Source: Cyclaneusma minus (lineage: Eukaryota; Ascomycota; Leotiomycetes; Marthamycetales; Marthamycetaceae). Taken from it: a DNA stretch of 64,000 nt. The stretch spans positions 186,001-250,000 of the forward strand of contig JAKZHN010000008.1 of assembly GCA_037179335.1 (NCBI GenBank). The letters are read 5' to 3'. Below, piece after piece: positions 34,405-44,502 of the stretch (positions are counted from its first letter, which is position 1; every line of letters starts with the position of its first letter). The notes beneath the pieces were generated by a model. The model saw nothing but the letters and a program-made list of their open reading frames with translations. It made no database searches and was not told the origin of the DNA. The position numbers were made by a program, and so were the translations under genes.

Positions 34405-36737
34405 ATGGCGTTCGGGATTTTGGAAGACAACCGGATGGAGAGAGTGCCTGGGACGGGTAAGTAATCCGAACAAAACGAGGATTTCTGAGATATGGAATAC
34501 TGAATTGCTCGTAGCATATATGGAAGATGCCACCGATGTGCCCTCAGAATACTCATCCATCCCACGAGAGCTGCTCAAACACGCCAGCGGCAAACTGTCA
34601 CACGTTATTCTCGTCCCCCAGCCTACAGACTCTCCCAACGACCCCTTGAACGTACGTTTTACCTCCTTTCGTTTCATTTCTTTTCTCTCCACCCCCATCT
34701 TTCCAGTCCTCGCCTCTCCATCTCCTTCGATTTCGAACCCTGCATACTGACATCTTCACACCCTCAGTGGTCACCATGGAAGAAAGACACCGTCCTAATC
34801 ATCATCTCCCTCGCCGCCGCCGTCGTCGGCGCCTTCGGCCCCATGCTCTCCCCCGGCTTCGTAACAATCTCCGCCCAACTCGGCATCTCCGTCAACACGC
34901 TCAGCCAATCCACCGCCTGGCTGATCCTCACTCTCGGCCTCTGCCTCTTTCTCATCAACCCCGCAGCAAAGATCTGGGGCAAGCGACCTATCTTCATAGG
35001 CGCTATCGTGATCATGTTTTTCACTAGTGTGTGGGGCGGTGCGAGTAAGGATTATTCCAGTTTTTTGGCGAGTAGGATTGTGGCGGGGTTTGGGATGGCG
35101 CCCTATGAGATTTTGGTGCAGAGTAGTATTGGGGATATGTATTTTGTTCACCAGGTGAGTTGTTCTTCGATTTGGTCCCTTCCAGACGGTATTGGTTTCA
35201 AGTTGCGTGAAGCGAGTGTTCTGCGGTTTGGGGGAAAGTCCTCCCAAGACTGCTCTGTCGATAACTCAGTACCCTGTCATATGAGGTGAAACTCCTCGAG
35301 ACTTGTTTAGCTTATCGACAGAGTGGTCTTCGGATGGGTTTTCACCAAAGATCGGGAGAACGGAAATCCATAGAGAACATAAGATGTGACTGACAGTTAG
35401 TAGCGTGCGACAAGAATTGCAGTCTGGAATGTATTCCTCCTCTGCGGCATCTCCGGTGGTGGTCTGATCAGCGGATACATAATCGAAGTAAGCAAGCCAC
35501 TCACCCCTTTCTCTCTCCTCCACACTTCCAAAACGTCCCCTAACATCCGCCTCCCAGGACATTGGCTGGAAATGGACCTTTTGGATCTGCGCCATCTTCT
35601 TCGGAATCCTCATGTTCGCCATCCTCCTCTTCGTCCCCGAAACATCCTTCACTCGCCTGCCGCTCGAGCAACGCTTCCACCGTCAAACTTCCAATGAAAA
35701 AAAAACAGCAAGCAGTAACTCCGAGAAGGACACCGAAAAAGGCTCTCTCGAAGTCGAAGGTCGAATCACCTCACTAGGTGAAAACGACCCCACCACCCCA
35801 CCCCCCGAAGAAACAAAGCAGACCTATTTCCAATCCCTGAGAATATATACTGGTCGCTACACGCACGCCCCCTTCCACAAACTCCTCCTCCGCCCCATCG
35901 TCATGTTTTTCTACCCCGCCGTCTTCTGGGCCTTCCTGGTCTACGGCACCACTTTGTCCTGGATAGTGGTCTTTTCCGTCGTCAACGCATCCATCTTCAC
36001 GTTGCCTCCTTACAACTTTTCTGTTTCCTCCACCGGTCTAATTTCCCTCTCGCCCTTCATAATGACCATAATCGGCGAAGCCATTGCCGGGCCGCTCAAC
36101 GACTATCTCTGCCTCCTCTTAACAAGAAAGAATCGAGGAGTTTATGAGCCGGAGTTTCGGCTTGTGTTAATTAGTGTGGTAGCGGTTATTGGTTGCGCGG
36201 GGTTTTATGGCTTTGGGAAAACGGTGGAGGCACAGACGCATTGGAGTGGACCGGTGTTGTGCTTTGGACTCGCGAATATGGCGATGGCATTTGCGAGTGG
36301 GAGTGTGTTTGGGTATGTGATTGATAGTTATGAGCAGTTGTCTGAGGAAGGTATGTTTCAAGCCTTTGATTCCCTTATCCTCGTTTCTCCCCATTGCAGC
36401 TCGAAGAACCCCAGCCGCTTCGTACCATCTGAGATAGCAAGCCAAGCTTGCAAGACTTCCGGGGATGAACGCATGGAATAGTGTTGGTAATGTGCTTTTG
36501 CTGACGCGAACCTGAATAGCTTTCGTGGCTATCAACGCCCGCAACTTCCTCACTTTCGGACTTACGTATTTCGTCAACGATTGGCTGGCCAAAGATGGCG
36601 CGTTCGATGTTTTTGCTGTGCTGGGAAGTTGCTTCCTGGGGGTTTGTTTGACTACTATTCCCTTGTGGATATTTGGGAAGAGGATAAGAGGCGCTATTGC
36701 GCGGAATGAGCGGCTGAATCGTTTCATGATGGACTGA
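34405..36737 (+). CDS. MFS transporter, fungal drug:H+ antiporter-like (556 aa, six exons)
   Basis: Exons are 34405-34456, 34515-34651, 34768-35154, 35404-35487, 35558-36350 and 36520-36737, totalling 557 codons. A cytosolic N-terminus of about 65 residues ends in the DPLNW motif common in fungal DHA-type MFS proteins. Transmembrane helices follow. AAKIWGKRPIFIGAIV is the loop 2-3 motif, and a long charged loop (KKTASSNSEKDTEKG) separates the two halves. The C-terminal half has GLANMAMAFASGSVFGYVIDSYEQ and NARNFLTFGLTYFVNDW. It is probably a plasma-membrane exporter or uptake carrier; the substrate is unknown. It lies 1.8 kb downstream of the FAD monooxygenase on the same strand. Confidence 0.88.
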
Positions 36738-36969
36738 TGATGCCCATGACGGATGAACAATACCTCACGGAGCATAGATAGCTAACACTGCGTATGTGCT
36801 ACTCTCAACAAGTAGAAATTTGGTCGACGGAAACTGCTCGTGATTACCAGAAGTCTCCCAGAAACCATGAGCAAGTTTGTCGATGTGGAACAACAGCCCC
36901 TATCCTCAAAGGTCGCTAAGGATTTGTTGCACATCGCTGCCATCGAGGACCTCGATGGGACGTCCGCTT

Positions 36970-37430
36970 TAGTTTGTGTACAGCCATGCCACCTCGGATC
37001 GACGTGCAACAAAACAAGAATACAAGTATCGAGCCCTAATGGGACGCTCCACTTTGTGTACAGCCATGCCACCTCAATCAACGACGTGCAACAAAACAAA
37101 GCTACCAGACGTGTATGGACGGCCTCAGTTTTTATATAGGGGCATGCCACCTCGACCAACGACGTGCAACAAAACGAAAGTACCAGGGGCTCTATGGGAC
37201 GCTTCAGTTTGTGTAGGGGCATGCCACTTCGACGTCGACGTGCAACAAAACAAGAATACAAGTATTGGGCCCTGGTGGGACGCTTCTTGTGTACAGCCAT
37301 GCCACCTTGGTCGACGACGTGCAACAAAACAAGAATACAAGTCACTAGTGTCAGGGCCCTCATACAACGCTTCAGTTTATGTACAGCCATGCCACCTCGA
37401 TCGACGACGTGCAACAAAACAGACAAGGCC
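36970..37430 (+). repeat. Tandem array A1: six ~80-bp units built on GACGTGCAACAAAAC
   Basis: Units carry the core GACGTGCAACAAAAC at 37001, 37083, 37161, 37237, 37316 and 37406, giving periods of 82, 78, 76, 79 and 90. Each core is preceded by GCCATGCCACCTCGA-like sequence, and several are followed by AAGAATACAAGT and GGGACGCTTCAGTTTGTGTA. Periods are mostly not multiples of 3, and frames on both strands stay open, so I read it as non-coding. Confidence 0.92.
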
Positions 37431-38540
37431 AGTACCTTCATTCAGAGTTTTGCTACACGTCGAGGCCCATTGAGGGCCTCAATGGCCTCAATGGCCTCAG
37501 AAGTCGTACCAACACGTCGACGTGTAACAATGAGGTTGTCGAGGGCCCGGATGGGACCCTTAAGTCTGCCTACCTGGCTCTTTGTGCAACAAGGCAATCC
37601 CCATCCCAAGAATCGGCCCAGGTTTTGTTACACGTCGTTGGATTGAGGGCCCGAAGAGCCTCGAATAGAGGCGTGCCGCCTCGATCGGCGACGTGCGACA
37701 AAACAGGGGTACTTATCAAGGACCCTGACGGGATTCCCAAGGCTTCGCATAGCCTCAGACGAAGGCGTACGGACCATCGACGTGCAACAGACCCACCCAC
37801 CCAACGCTCAGAACCAAGTGGCTAGTCGTCCCAAAAGCCTCAGAAGAAGACGTACGCACCATCGACGTGCAAAAAAACCGTCTCCAACCTCAGAAGTCGA
37901 TGGGAGTTTTGTTGCACGTCGCTTCTGCCAGCTAGCAGATATGCCTGAATGTCCATCCACCCAAGTCCTTCAATAGCCCCACCAGAAGACGCGCCAGCCG
38001 TCGACGTGCCACAATACCCGGGCTTCACACCCATCATCCTCGATCGAGGCTGTTTTGTTGCACGGCCAGTACGTCGGCCATGCAAAACGCTTCTTTCTGA
38101 TGGCTATCAGGAACGCTGAGGTCCTTGAATCGCCCCAGAAGAAGACGTACGGACGTCGATGTGCAACAAAAGAAGACTATCAAAGACGCCAGATGGAACT
38201 CACAAGTCTTTCAATGGCCGAAGAAGGAGAGGTACCGGCGTCGAACTTAGAAGCCGATGGGGGTTTTGTTGCACATCGACGGGCCGTACGTCTTCTTCTG
38301 AGGCCATGCGAGCCTCCTCGTAGCTATCAGAAATGGCTTTTCTGACAGTGATCAGGGATTGCGTGCTAACGAGAGTCGTTGAATGGCCTCAGAAGAAGGC
38401 GTACGGACGTCGACGTGCAACAAATCCTTCTTCGACCGCGAGGGCAGCAGTCTCGATCACAGTTTTGCCATCGAGGTCCTCGATCGCCGTCGACGTGCGA
38501 CAAACCCCGTGTCGAAAGTCCTGCGATCACTAGCTAGTCA
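37431..38540. repeat. Array A2: dispersed, both-strand copies of the same core
   Basis: Plus-oriented cores or variants occur at 37690 (GACGTGCGACAAAAC) and near 37515, 37773, 37864, 38157, 38412 and 38492. Minus-oriented cores occur at 37906-37920 (exact), 38052, 38263, and variants near 37447 and 37622. Several share a longer left flank, CAGAAGAAGGCGTACGGACGTC (for example near 37760, 37842, 38133 and 38390; inverted near 38280). Confidence 0.88.
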
Positions 38541-38714
38541 GTCTTGAAAGAATCCCTTGACTAGCATAACCTTTGCAAAAAGACTGGATATAAGTAATAA
38601 AAGTCATCTATATTCATCAGTATATATACCCCATCCCCAAGAACGAACCATAACTCCCATAACTCACTCCCCCCCCACACAAACTCTCTCTAACCTGGGC
38701 AAGCAACCAGGTAT

Positions 38715-40256
38715 CTAATACCCACTATCCCAAAGCTCATCCTGACTCTTAACCAACTCCACCTCCCCACCCGCAGCATACCCCACATTCTTCATCCTCT
38801 TCTTCTCCTCCTTCTTCATCATCTTCCTATCCTCCCTCGTCACCAACCTCGGCGTAACAGGCATCATCGGCGTAAAAGGCTGATAAGGACTATACGGCAC
38901 AGCACCCGCACTCCACGGCGTCTTCAATCCGCTAGGACTCAACGGTCCCTGTGTTCTTTCTAAAACTGTGGTTTTGGTTTGTTGGGTTGCTGGGGAGGGG
39001 ATGGAGGGTTCGTAGGCGCGGAATGGGAGGGTGCGTGTGCTTGAGCTGGCGGCGGCGGCGGTTGAGGCGTTGGCGGGATTTTGGGAAGGGGGGAAGAAGG
39101 GGGTTTGTGAGTTTGCGGAGATGGCGGAGGAGGGGTCGTGTGAGGAGCGGGCGGAGGTGGAGGGGGTGGAGAGGGAGGGGACGGGGCGGTGGGATTGGTA
39201 GTTGTTGTGCATGCTCACAGGCGGTCCTCCTGTGTTGATGCGGGTAGGAGAAGTCGTCACCGTCGATTCATATGCCGAGTTTTTCCTCGAATGGCACACA
39301 AACGGTACCTGGTCCGTTGGAATCGGTGGCGGAGGGGGCGGCGAGTAGTATCTCGGACTCAGCGGTTCTTCATCACTCGCAGCTCCATGAGGAAATGTTG
39401 CCGACAAGGGCGTAGGGATTGGCGAGGAGATACGCAGGCTGCGAACCGATCGCTCTTTGTCTTTGCGTCGGCCGGGCGATTTGAGAGAAGAGAGGATGGA
39501 GGAGGTGCGCGAGCCGGGTTTGATGGCGGAGGATTTGGCTTTGCTGATGTCGATGCCGAAGGTGGGTTTTTTGGTCCGTTGGGGGGCTTCGGCGGGCATC
39601 GGTGCTTGGGCTTGGGCTTGGGCTTGGGCTTGCATTCTCAGTGGGATGGGGGCGGATTTCAATATCACTCCTGCTGCTTTGGCTTCCTCCTGTTCCATCA
39701 CATGCGCATAAATGTCTTCAAGATCGCGCTGCATGTGATCTCGGTCTTCCTCGAGGACTCGAGGATCAAAGGGGTCTGCTACTGTCGAAGTAGCGGAAAT
39801 GGGTTCTCGCGTGGGCGAGGGGAAAATGTAGGGATTTTGTGTCTTTTCGGGGACGGGCCACGAGAAGTTCTTGGGTTGTTTGAGCGTGCTTGCGGATGCT
39901 GGAGACGGGTAGAAGGCGCGAGCTGGGAAATGGGGCTGTACGAGCTCGATGTCGACTTTGGTATGTCTGTATCGTCGCTTTCGGGCTAAGTGTAGGGCGA
40001 TTCCAACGATAGCAAGACAAATGAGGTACGCTCCGATGATTCCGCAGATTTGGCCCGGTAGATATTTCTTATCGCGGATGGCGTTGGCGGACGCTGGAGG
40101 TCCGTCTTCGGGAGAGGGAGCTGGCGACCAGTCGATTCCTAGCGGGTTGGATCGTACCTCTTTTAAGAGATTTCGTGATATGGTGTTCAAGGTGGATCTC
40201 GACCTTAGCAGATTTTCGGACAACGTGTTCTTGGTGGAGCTGAATGCTTGACGCAT
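38715..40256 (-). CDS. Single-pass membrane protein of unknown function (513 aa)
   Basis: This is an uninterrupted frame with an ATG start. An N-terminal region of about 65 residues precedes one clear membrane helix at about 68-90 (ICGIIGAYLICLAIVGIALHL), followed at once by a basic stop-transfer patch (ARKRRYRHTK). The rest is a Ser/Pro-rich, probably disordered cytosolic tail. It contains a QAQAQAQAQA run (GCTTGG-type hexanucleotide repeat near 39605-39635), a PPPPPP run, and a basic KKEEKKRMK patch near the end. I do not recognise a catalytic domain. The pattern fits the conserved fungal single-pass membrane hypothetical proteins. It lies directly beside repeat array A2. Confidence 0.75.
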   Translation of the reverse strand: MRQAFSSTKNTLSENLLRSRSTLNTISRNLLKEVRSNPLGIDWSPAPSPEDGPPASANAIRDKKYLPGQICGIIGAYLICLAIVGIALHLARKRRYRHTKVDIELVQPHFPARAFYPSPASASTLKQPKNFSWPVPEKTQNPYIFPSPTREPISATSTVADPFDPRVLEEDRDHMQRDLEDIYAHVMEQEEAKAAGVILKSAPIPLRMQAQAQAQAQAPMPAEAPQRTKKPTFGIDISKAKSSAIKPGSRTSSILSSLKSPGRRKDKERSVRSLRISSPIPTPLSATFPHGAASDEEPLSPRYYSPPPPPPIPTDQVPFVCHSRKNSAYESTVTTSPTRINTGGPPVSMHNNYQSHRPVPSLSTPSTSARSSHDPSSAISANSQTPFFPPSQNPANASTAAAASSSTRTLPFRAYEPSIPSPATQQTKTTVLERTQGPLSPSGLKTPWSAGAVPYSPYQPFTPMMPVTPRLVTREDRKMMKKEEKKRMKNVGYAAGGEVELVKSQDELWDSGY

Positions 40257-41229
40257 AATGTTATAGCAGGCGCGGTGGCATAGAGTTCATGTCAGCGATG
40301 GGACGAAACGTAAGTCGAGACAGTAGCAGCATGGAGTTTGGAGATCATGGAGCTGACGCAGTCTGTGCAAAGGGTGGTCCGCCATATTTAGCAGAGCCGT
40401 GTATTTTGGGATGCTGCATCGTGCTATCGCTCATCACAGGGTCTTTTCGGGATCGATTGGCGCATTCACTCATAGTGAAGAGTGGATTGGCTGTGATGCT
40501 GGAGGCGGATGCATTCAATTCACCCGTTCTGGTGCAGCTTCGGGCTTGGGCGCATGGCGAGAGTCCCCTGGGGAAACCAATTGAAAGAGCAGAGAAGGCG
40601 CCGGTCGTGTGTGGAAGCGCCCTGTGCAGCTCGCCGGTGAACACATCGACGGATGATGGTTCGGTCTGGTTGGTGGGCTCATCTGCAATTCTGCACGTCG
40701 TCGTGTTTTTAAGCGCCCGGATGTCTCGTTGGCTGAACACGACAGGGATCTGAAGCGGGTGGAAGTCCGGGTCCCCGCCTTTGCAGGAACCAAGCAATGC
40801 AACCACTTCAGGTCCACGTGAAGAGCACAACATGCCCAACCTCCTCGGAACCATCACCTGATCTGGTCGGTCGAAACTCATTGTGCACTCTGTCACTGCA
40901 TCGAGATCTTGAGGTACCGTCTGTCACATGAACGCTGTTTGAACGCTCATCTAAGTTGTGTATAATGTAGATGTCCACAGTGGGAGTCAGTCTTGTATAA
41001 AGGCTCACAGCGGCCTGCTGGAAACCGAGGCGTTGAGCACCAGCCGCACCCAATATCCCTTCACCATCTGCGAGCAGAATACCGCGCCCCAAGCCTCAAG
41101 ATTGTCCCACGCTGTCGCCACTTGCGCCATCTCTTCCCAGATTGTGACAACTTCCAACCCATGTCAAATCCCAATATCCTCAATCTTGATGCCGACCTCA
41201 AATTTAGAGCGCTGAAATTCCCAATAACG
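40257..41229. other. Intergenic; no supported gene
   Basis: A 183-codon minus frame (40896-40345) has an ATG start but no motif or membrane segment, and I would not annotate it without expression data. Nothing else is visible. Confidence 0.35.
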
Positions 41230-41469
41230 TTAGCAGCTGTAATGTACGAAACAGAAAAGCACTTCAGATGTGCCGGAAGATGCAAACTCACAGGAGCAAG
41301 TGCAACCCTCACGCGCGGCAGGGTCGAAGCTCGGCCAAGGCACGCAGGAATCACCATTTCCACAGACCGCGCCCGAGGCACCACAGTTGGAATCGCTGCA
41401 GGGGCCCGTGTATGCCGCTGCGGAGGCGGCGATGAGGGCGAAGAGGGAGAGGAGGCTGAAGGCGCGCAT
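41230..41469 (-). CDS. Small secreted cysteine-rich protein (79 aa if unspliced)
   Basis: The product starts with a typical signal peptide (MRAFSLLSLFALIAASAAA). The mature part is Cys-rich: CSDSNC, AVCGNGDSC, then EGCTCSC. The unspliced frame ends with two more Cys at the C-terminus. A GTGAGT lies inside the CTCSC codons with possible acceptors about 50-70 bases downstream, so a spliced form with a different basic C-terminus is possible. Such proteins are common as candidate effectors or antimicrobial peptides; the function is not shown here. Confidence 0.6.
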   Translation of the reverse strand: MRAFSLLSLFALIAASAAAYTGPCSDSNCGASGAVCGNGDSCVPWPSFDPAAREGCTCSCEFASSGTSEVLFCFVHYSC

Positions 41470-41683
41470 TGTCGTGTTGGAATCGGGTGGTCTTTGAGAA
41501 GTAGTGGTGCGCAGGATGGGTAGGTAATTGACTATTTTTGTTTGTGTGTATATATCTGTTCGTAAGATGAAGCGAGTGTCGGTGCTGGCTACGCTCCTAT
41601 ATATCCCATAGCCTCCTAGCTCACGTGGTCGCCTTCCAAGGCGGTCATGTTCGACTAAAATGAGGCTGACGGTGGTGCCAAGG

Positions 41684-42800
41684 TCAGCGCCGAGCGCTCA
41701 CCCAACGGTCTACTGCACGACGAGGGAAGTCAAGGAAAACAGGCAATACATGTATCTGGTCGAACGAGACACTGTGGAGTGCCAAGCAGGTGTAAGCGAT
41801 GATGGTGATGGTGACTTGCTTGTCGAAAATGGCGCCAGGGCCCAGACTTGGGTAGAAGCGGCGCCGAGGCCTCGGCGTCCACGAACGATGCTCGGTGTTG
41901 CTGGTTGTGAAGATAGCGAGGTCTCTTCTTGAACGACCGTGAGATCTTCTCACTCAACTTCAGGCCCCAATCCTTCTGGCCCCGCTTGGTCTCGAGAGTC
42001 TCGTGCAGGAACAGTGTGGCGACCACAACCGATACGAGGAAGAAGAAGAAGGCCACGAGGTTTGGCAGGAGGAAGGGGTATCTTTTGAACAGCCAGCTGT
42101 TGCCGAACAGGCTGGGGTACTGCTGCACTGGTCTGGCAAAGAAACCGCCGAAGCTTGGTCCGAACACAGAGCCGATGCTCCAGACGAGAGGCATGAGGGA
42201 GAAGGCTTTCGGTTGCAGCTCCTTCCACGGCACCATCTCCGCGACCTTGACAGAGAATTTGTTAGCCGTTTACGCCATTGGCCACTTGAGTAAGGGTTGC
42301 CACTACCATCGTTCTAATGATCCCGACTTGCAGTGACGTTAGCACTTTTGTCCAAATGATAGACTTCACAGCAGCCTTTTCAGCAGACCTCGAGGACGGG
42401 AGAAGGACTCACCATTTCCATTTCCCAGACCCATTAAAAACCGCGCAATGAATGCTTGGACAAGAGTTCTTGAAGTACCCCAGAGAAGGAAACAAAACAT
42501 GACATTCACCAGGCCAATCAAAATTGTTGGCTTTCGGCCAATTTTGTCCGAGAGACGGCCCCAAATAATTGCAGACATACTTTGCGACACGGAGAACGTG
42601 GACCCAATAAAACCAGCCCATTTTGCAACGTTGTTCTCCGGGACACCGAAGCTCCTTGAGGACCAGCGGCGGGCTGCTGGGAACTTGAATCCTGAAGACC
42701 TTTGAAGACGCGACGACGCGTCCCGCAATTGCCGGCTCCGAGAAGAAGAAGAGAGAAAGCAGAAGACAGAGACGGCAGTGAAAAACGACAAACGACAATG
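41684..42800 (-). pseudogene. Decayed MFS multidrug-type transporter
   Basis: Conserved pieces on the minus strand: SFGVPENNVAKWAGFIGSTF and WGRLSDKIGRKPTILIGL up to a GTGAGT donor near 42410; a 20-nt exon at 42326-42307 encoding GIIRTM; then VAEMVPWKELQPKAFSLMPL through LFLHETLETKRG. The frame then shifts near 41836: LLPKSGP in one frame, GAIFDKQVTITIIAYTCLALHSVSFDQ in the next. Coding similarity stops at about 41700, so the second set of six helices is missing. The N-terminal side before SFGVPEN is also unrecognisable. Relatives are full-length 12-helix carriers of about 500-600 residues. Confidence 0.75.
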
Positions 42801-43470
42801 GACATGAAAAGGAACCATTCTACAGAGTACAGTCGACTTGGCGACTCTCCAAAACCGAGATCGACCTAGTATGCTTCCACTTACCTGTACCTGCCTTGCC
42901 AACAGCCGGTTGGCTGGACCGACAAAAATCTCCCATCAGATACAGGCGTCGATGCTGCGATCTTGTGAAAGGTTTTCTGTTGGTAATGTATCGCCTGGAG
43001 GTAAGCCCAAGCACGCAAGGCGTCGATATGGTGTCGGTCAAAAATTGTGGGTTGGAGAGCGTCCTGGTTGGCGCTCCCACGGCGACGGAAGTTATCCCCA
43101 ACGTTAGCGTCGTTGCCTAAGGCCACCACGCCACCATGATGGGCGAAGTCCCCAACTCTTCTCCTGTTGTTTTGAATGCTGCTTCACCCATTTTATCATC
43201 CGTGTATTTTCCCTCATTGCTTATAGCTAATAGCTTCGGATTTCTCTACTTATGTTTCCTATTTGGTCGAGACTCAAGACACTTTCTATTTGTTTTGCTG
43301 TAGCCTGCACGTCGATTCCGGTACAGGAAGTCTCGAGGTGCTCGATTCTGGATTTTGCAATGAGAGAGATTTTTTGATTGCAGCTGCTAATGTCGAACCC
43401 TCAGCCTTGCTTTGTTGAATATCGATTCAGGTAGGCAGATTTGAGGGTCCCATCAGGGTGTTCGATATTC
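42801..43470. other. Intergenic between pseudogene and array B
   Basis: The minus frames at 42820-43129 may be further eroded 5' sequence of the MFS pseudogene, but no family motif is readable. Confidence 0.35.
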
Positions 43471-43472
43471 TT

Positions 43473-44002
43473 GTTTTGTTACACGTCGTCAAGTAGGCAG
43501 ATCTCTGACTCTGTCACAGGTTCTCAACCGACTTGGTTTGTTGCACTTCAAACCGATTAGACAGGTCTTGGGCTCTCAGGGATATCGAGGTCCTCGATAG
43601 GGCTTCGTCTTGTTGCACTTCAAGTCGTCAAGTCGCCAAGTATGCAGACTTGAGGGTCCAACAAGGACGGTTCACTCGTCGACGTGCAACAAAGTGCTAT
43701 GTATGATAGGAGTCCAGAGAAGGTGAACTTCTTTTATTGCACGTCGAGGCACCGCCCACCAACGTGGGCCTCGTCGAGCTCCGAATCGACGACCTCGATC
43801 GGTTGACGTGCGACAAAACCCGAGGGCCTTGAGGATGGAGGCTGTTTTGTTGCATGTCATTCAGAACGTGTGACACGTTGAGGTCCGGCTTCAAGTTCTG
43901 TATTCTTCGAGATCCCCGATCTGGCGGGGTGGTTTTGTTGCACGTCGATGGCAATCTAGACCTCCAGGGAAGATCCTTGATTCCTACGACGTGCGACAAA
44001 AC
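43473..44002. repeat. Array B: second cluster of the GACGTGCAACAAAAC family
   Basis: Copies in both orientations: 43473-43487 (GTTTTGTTACACGTC), 43805-43819 and 43988-44002 (GACGTGCGACAAAAC), 43844-43858 (GTTTTGTTGCATGTC) and 43932-43946 (exact GTTTTGTTGCACGTC). Weaker variants lie near 43535, 43605, 43680 and 43735. Shared side words with array A are GAGGTCCTCGAT and GGGCCTTGAGG. Confidence 0.88.
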
Positions 44003-44500
44003 GGGGGCAGAGCTGCTTTCGAAATGATAGCTGGCTCTGTGGCGTTACGTGTCTGGGATGCCAGATTTGATCGACTTCGTACTTCCGATATCCACTATCT
44101 TATGATTGTTTGACGTCTCCTGCCGGAAAACTCGTCCAGGGCGTTTGTCCGAGGTAATCTTGGTCCCTTATGGCTTCTTCTGGGTTATTCATATATTGCT
44201 AACATGCATAGCAGAGCAAATGAGTCTTCCATATCGATGTTCGACATCAGCAAATTCACCAACTCTAGTCACGGAGGGGTAGACTTACTATCTAGGTGGT
44301 CAGGCTATTATGTCCCTGGGAAAGACTTTCATTCCCAATTTCCCAGAACCATGGGACGATCAGCAAGACGGAATTAGTAGAGTATCCAATGTGGCTGAAC
44401 TCGAAATCAGTCGAATATAAATCAAGCTGGTTAATGGATCAAGCAATAGTCGACTGACCGAAGTGGTGTGCTGACACTACGGAACAAATCAATCAGCCTA
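44003..44500. other. Intergenic; nothing recognised
   Basis: Downstream edge of array B. No coding frame or repeat is supported. Confidence 0.35.
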
Positions 44501-44502
44501 TC

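Noticed and set aside
36782..37441. 219-codon minus-strand ORF with repeated LLHVVD.GGM segments
   Set aside because: It is a translation of the tandem array. Unit lengths are mostly not multiples of three, so the pattern shifts frame, and the plus strand is equally open.
36970..38540. CRISPR-like repeat/spacer array
   Set aside because: Unit spacing is irregular, copies lie on both strands, spacers are partly related, and the DNA is eukaryotic nuclear.
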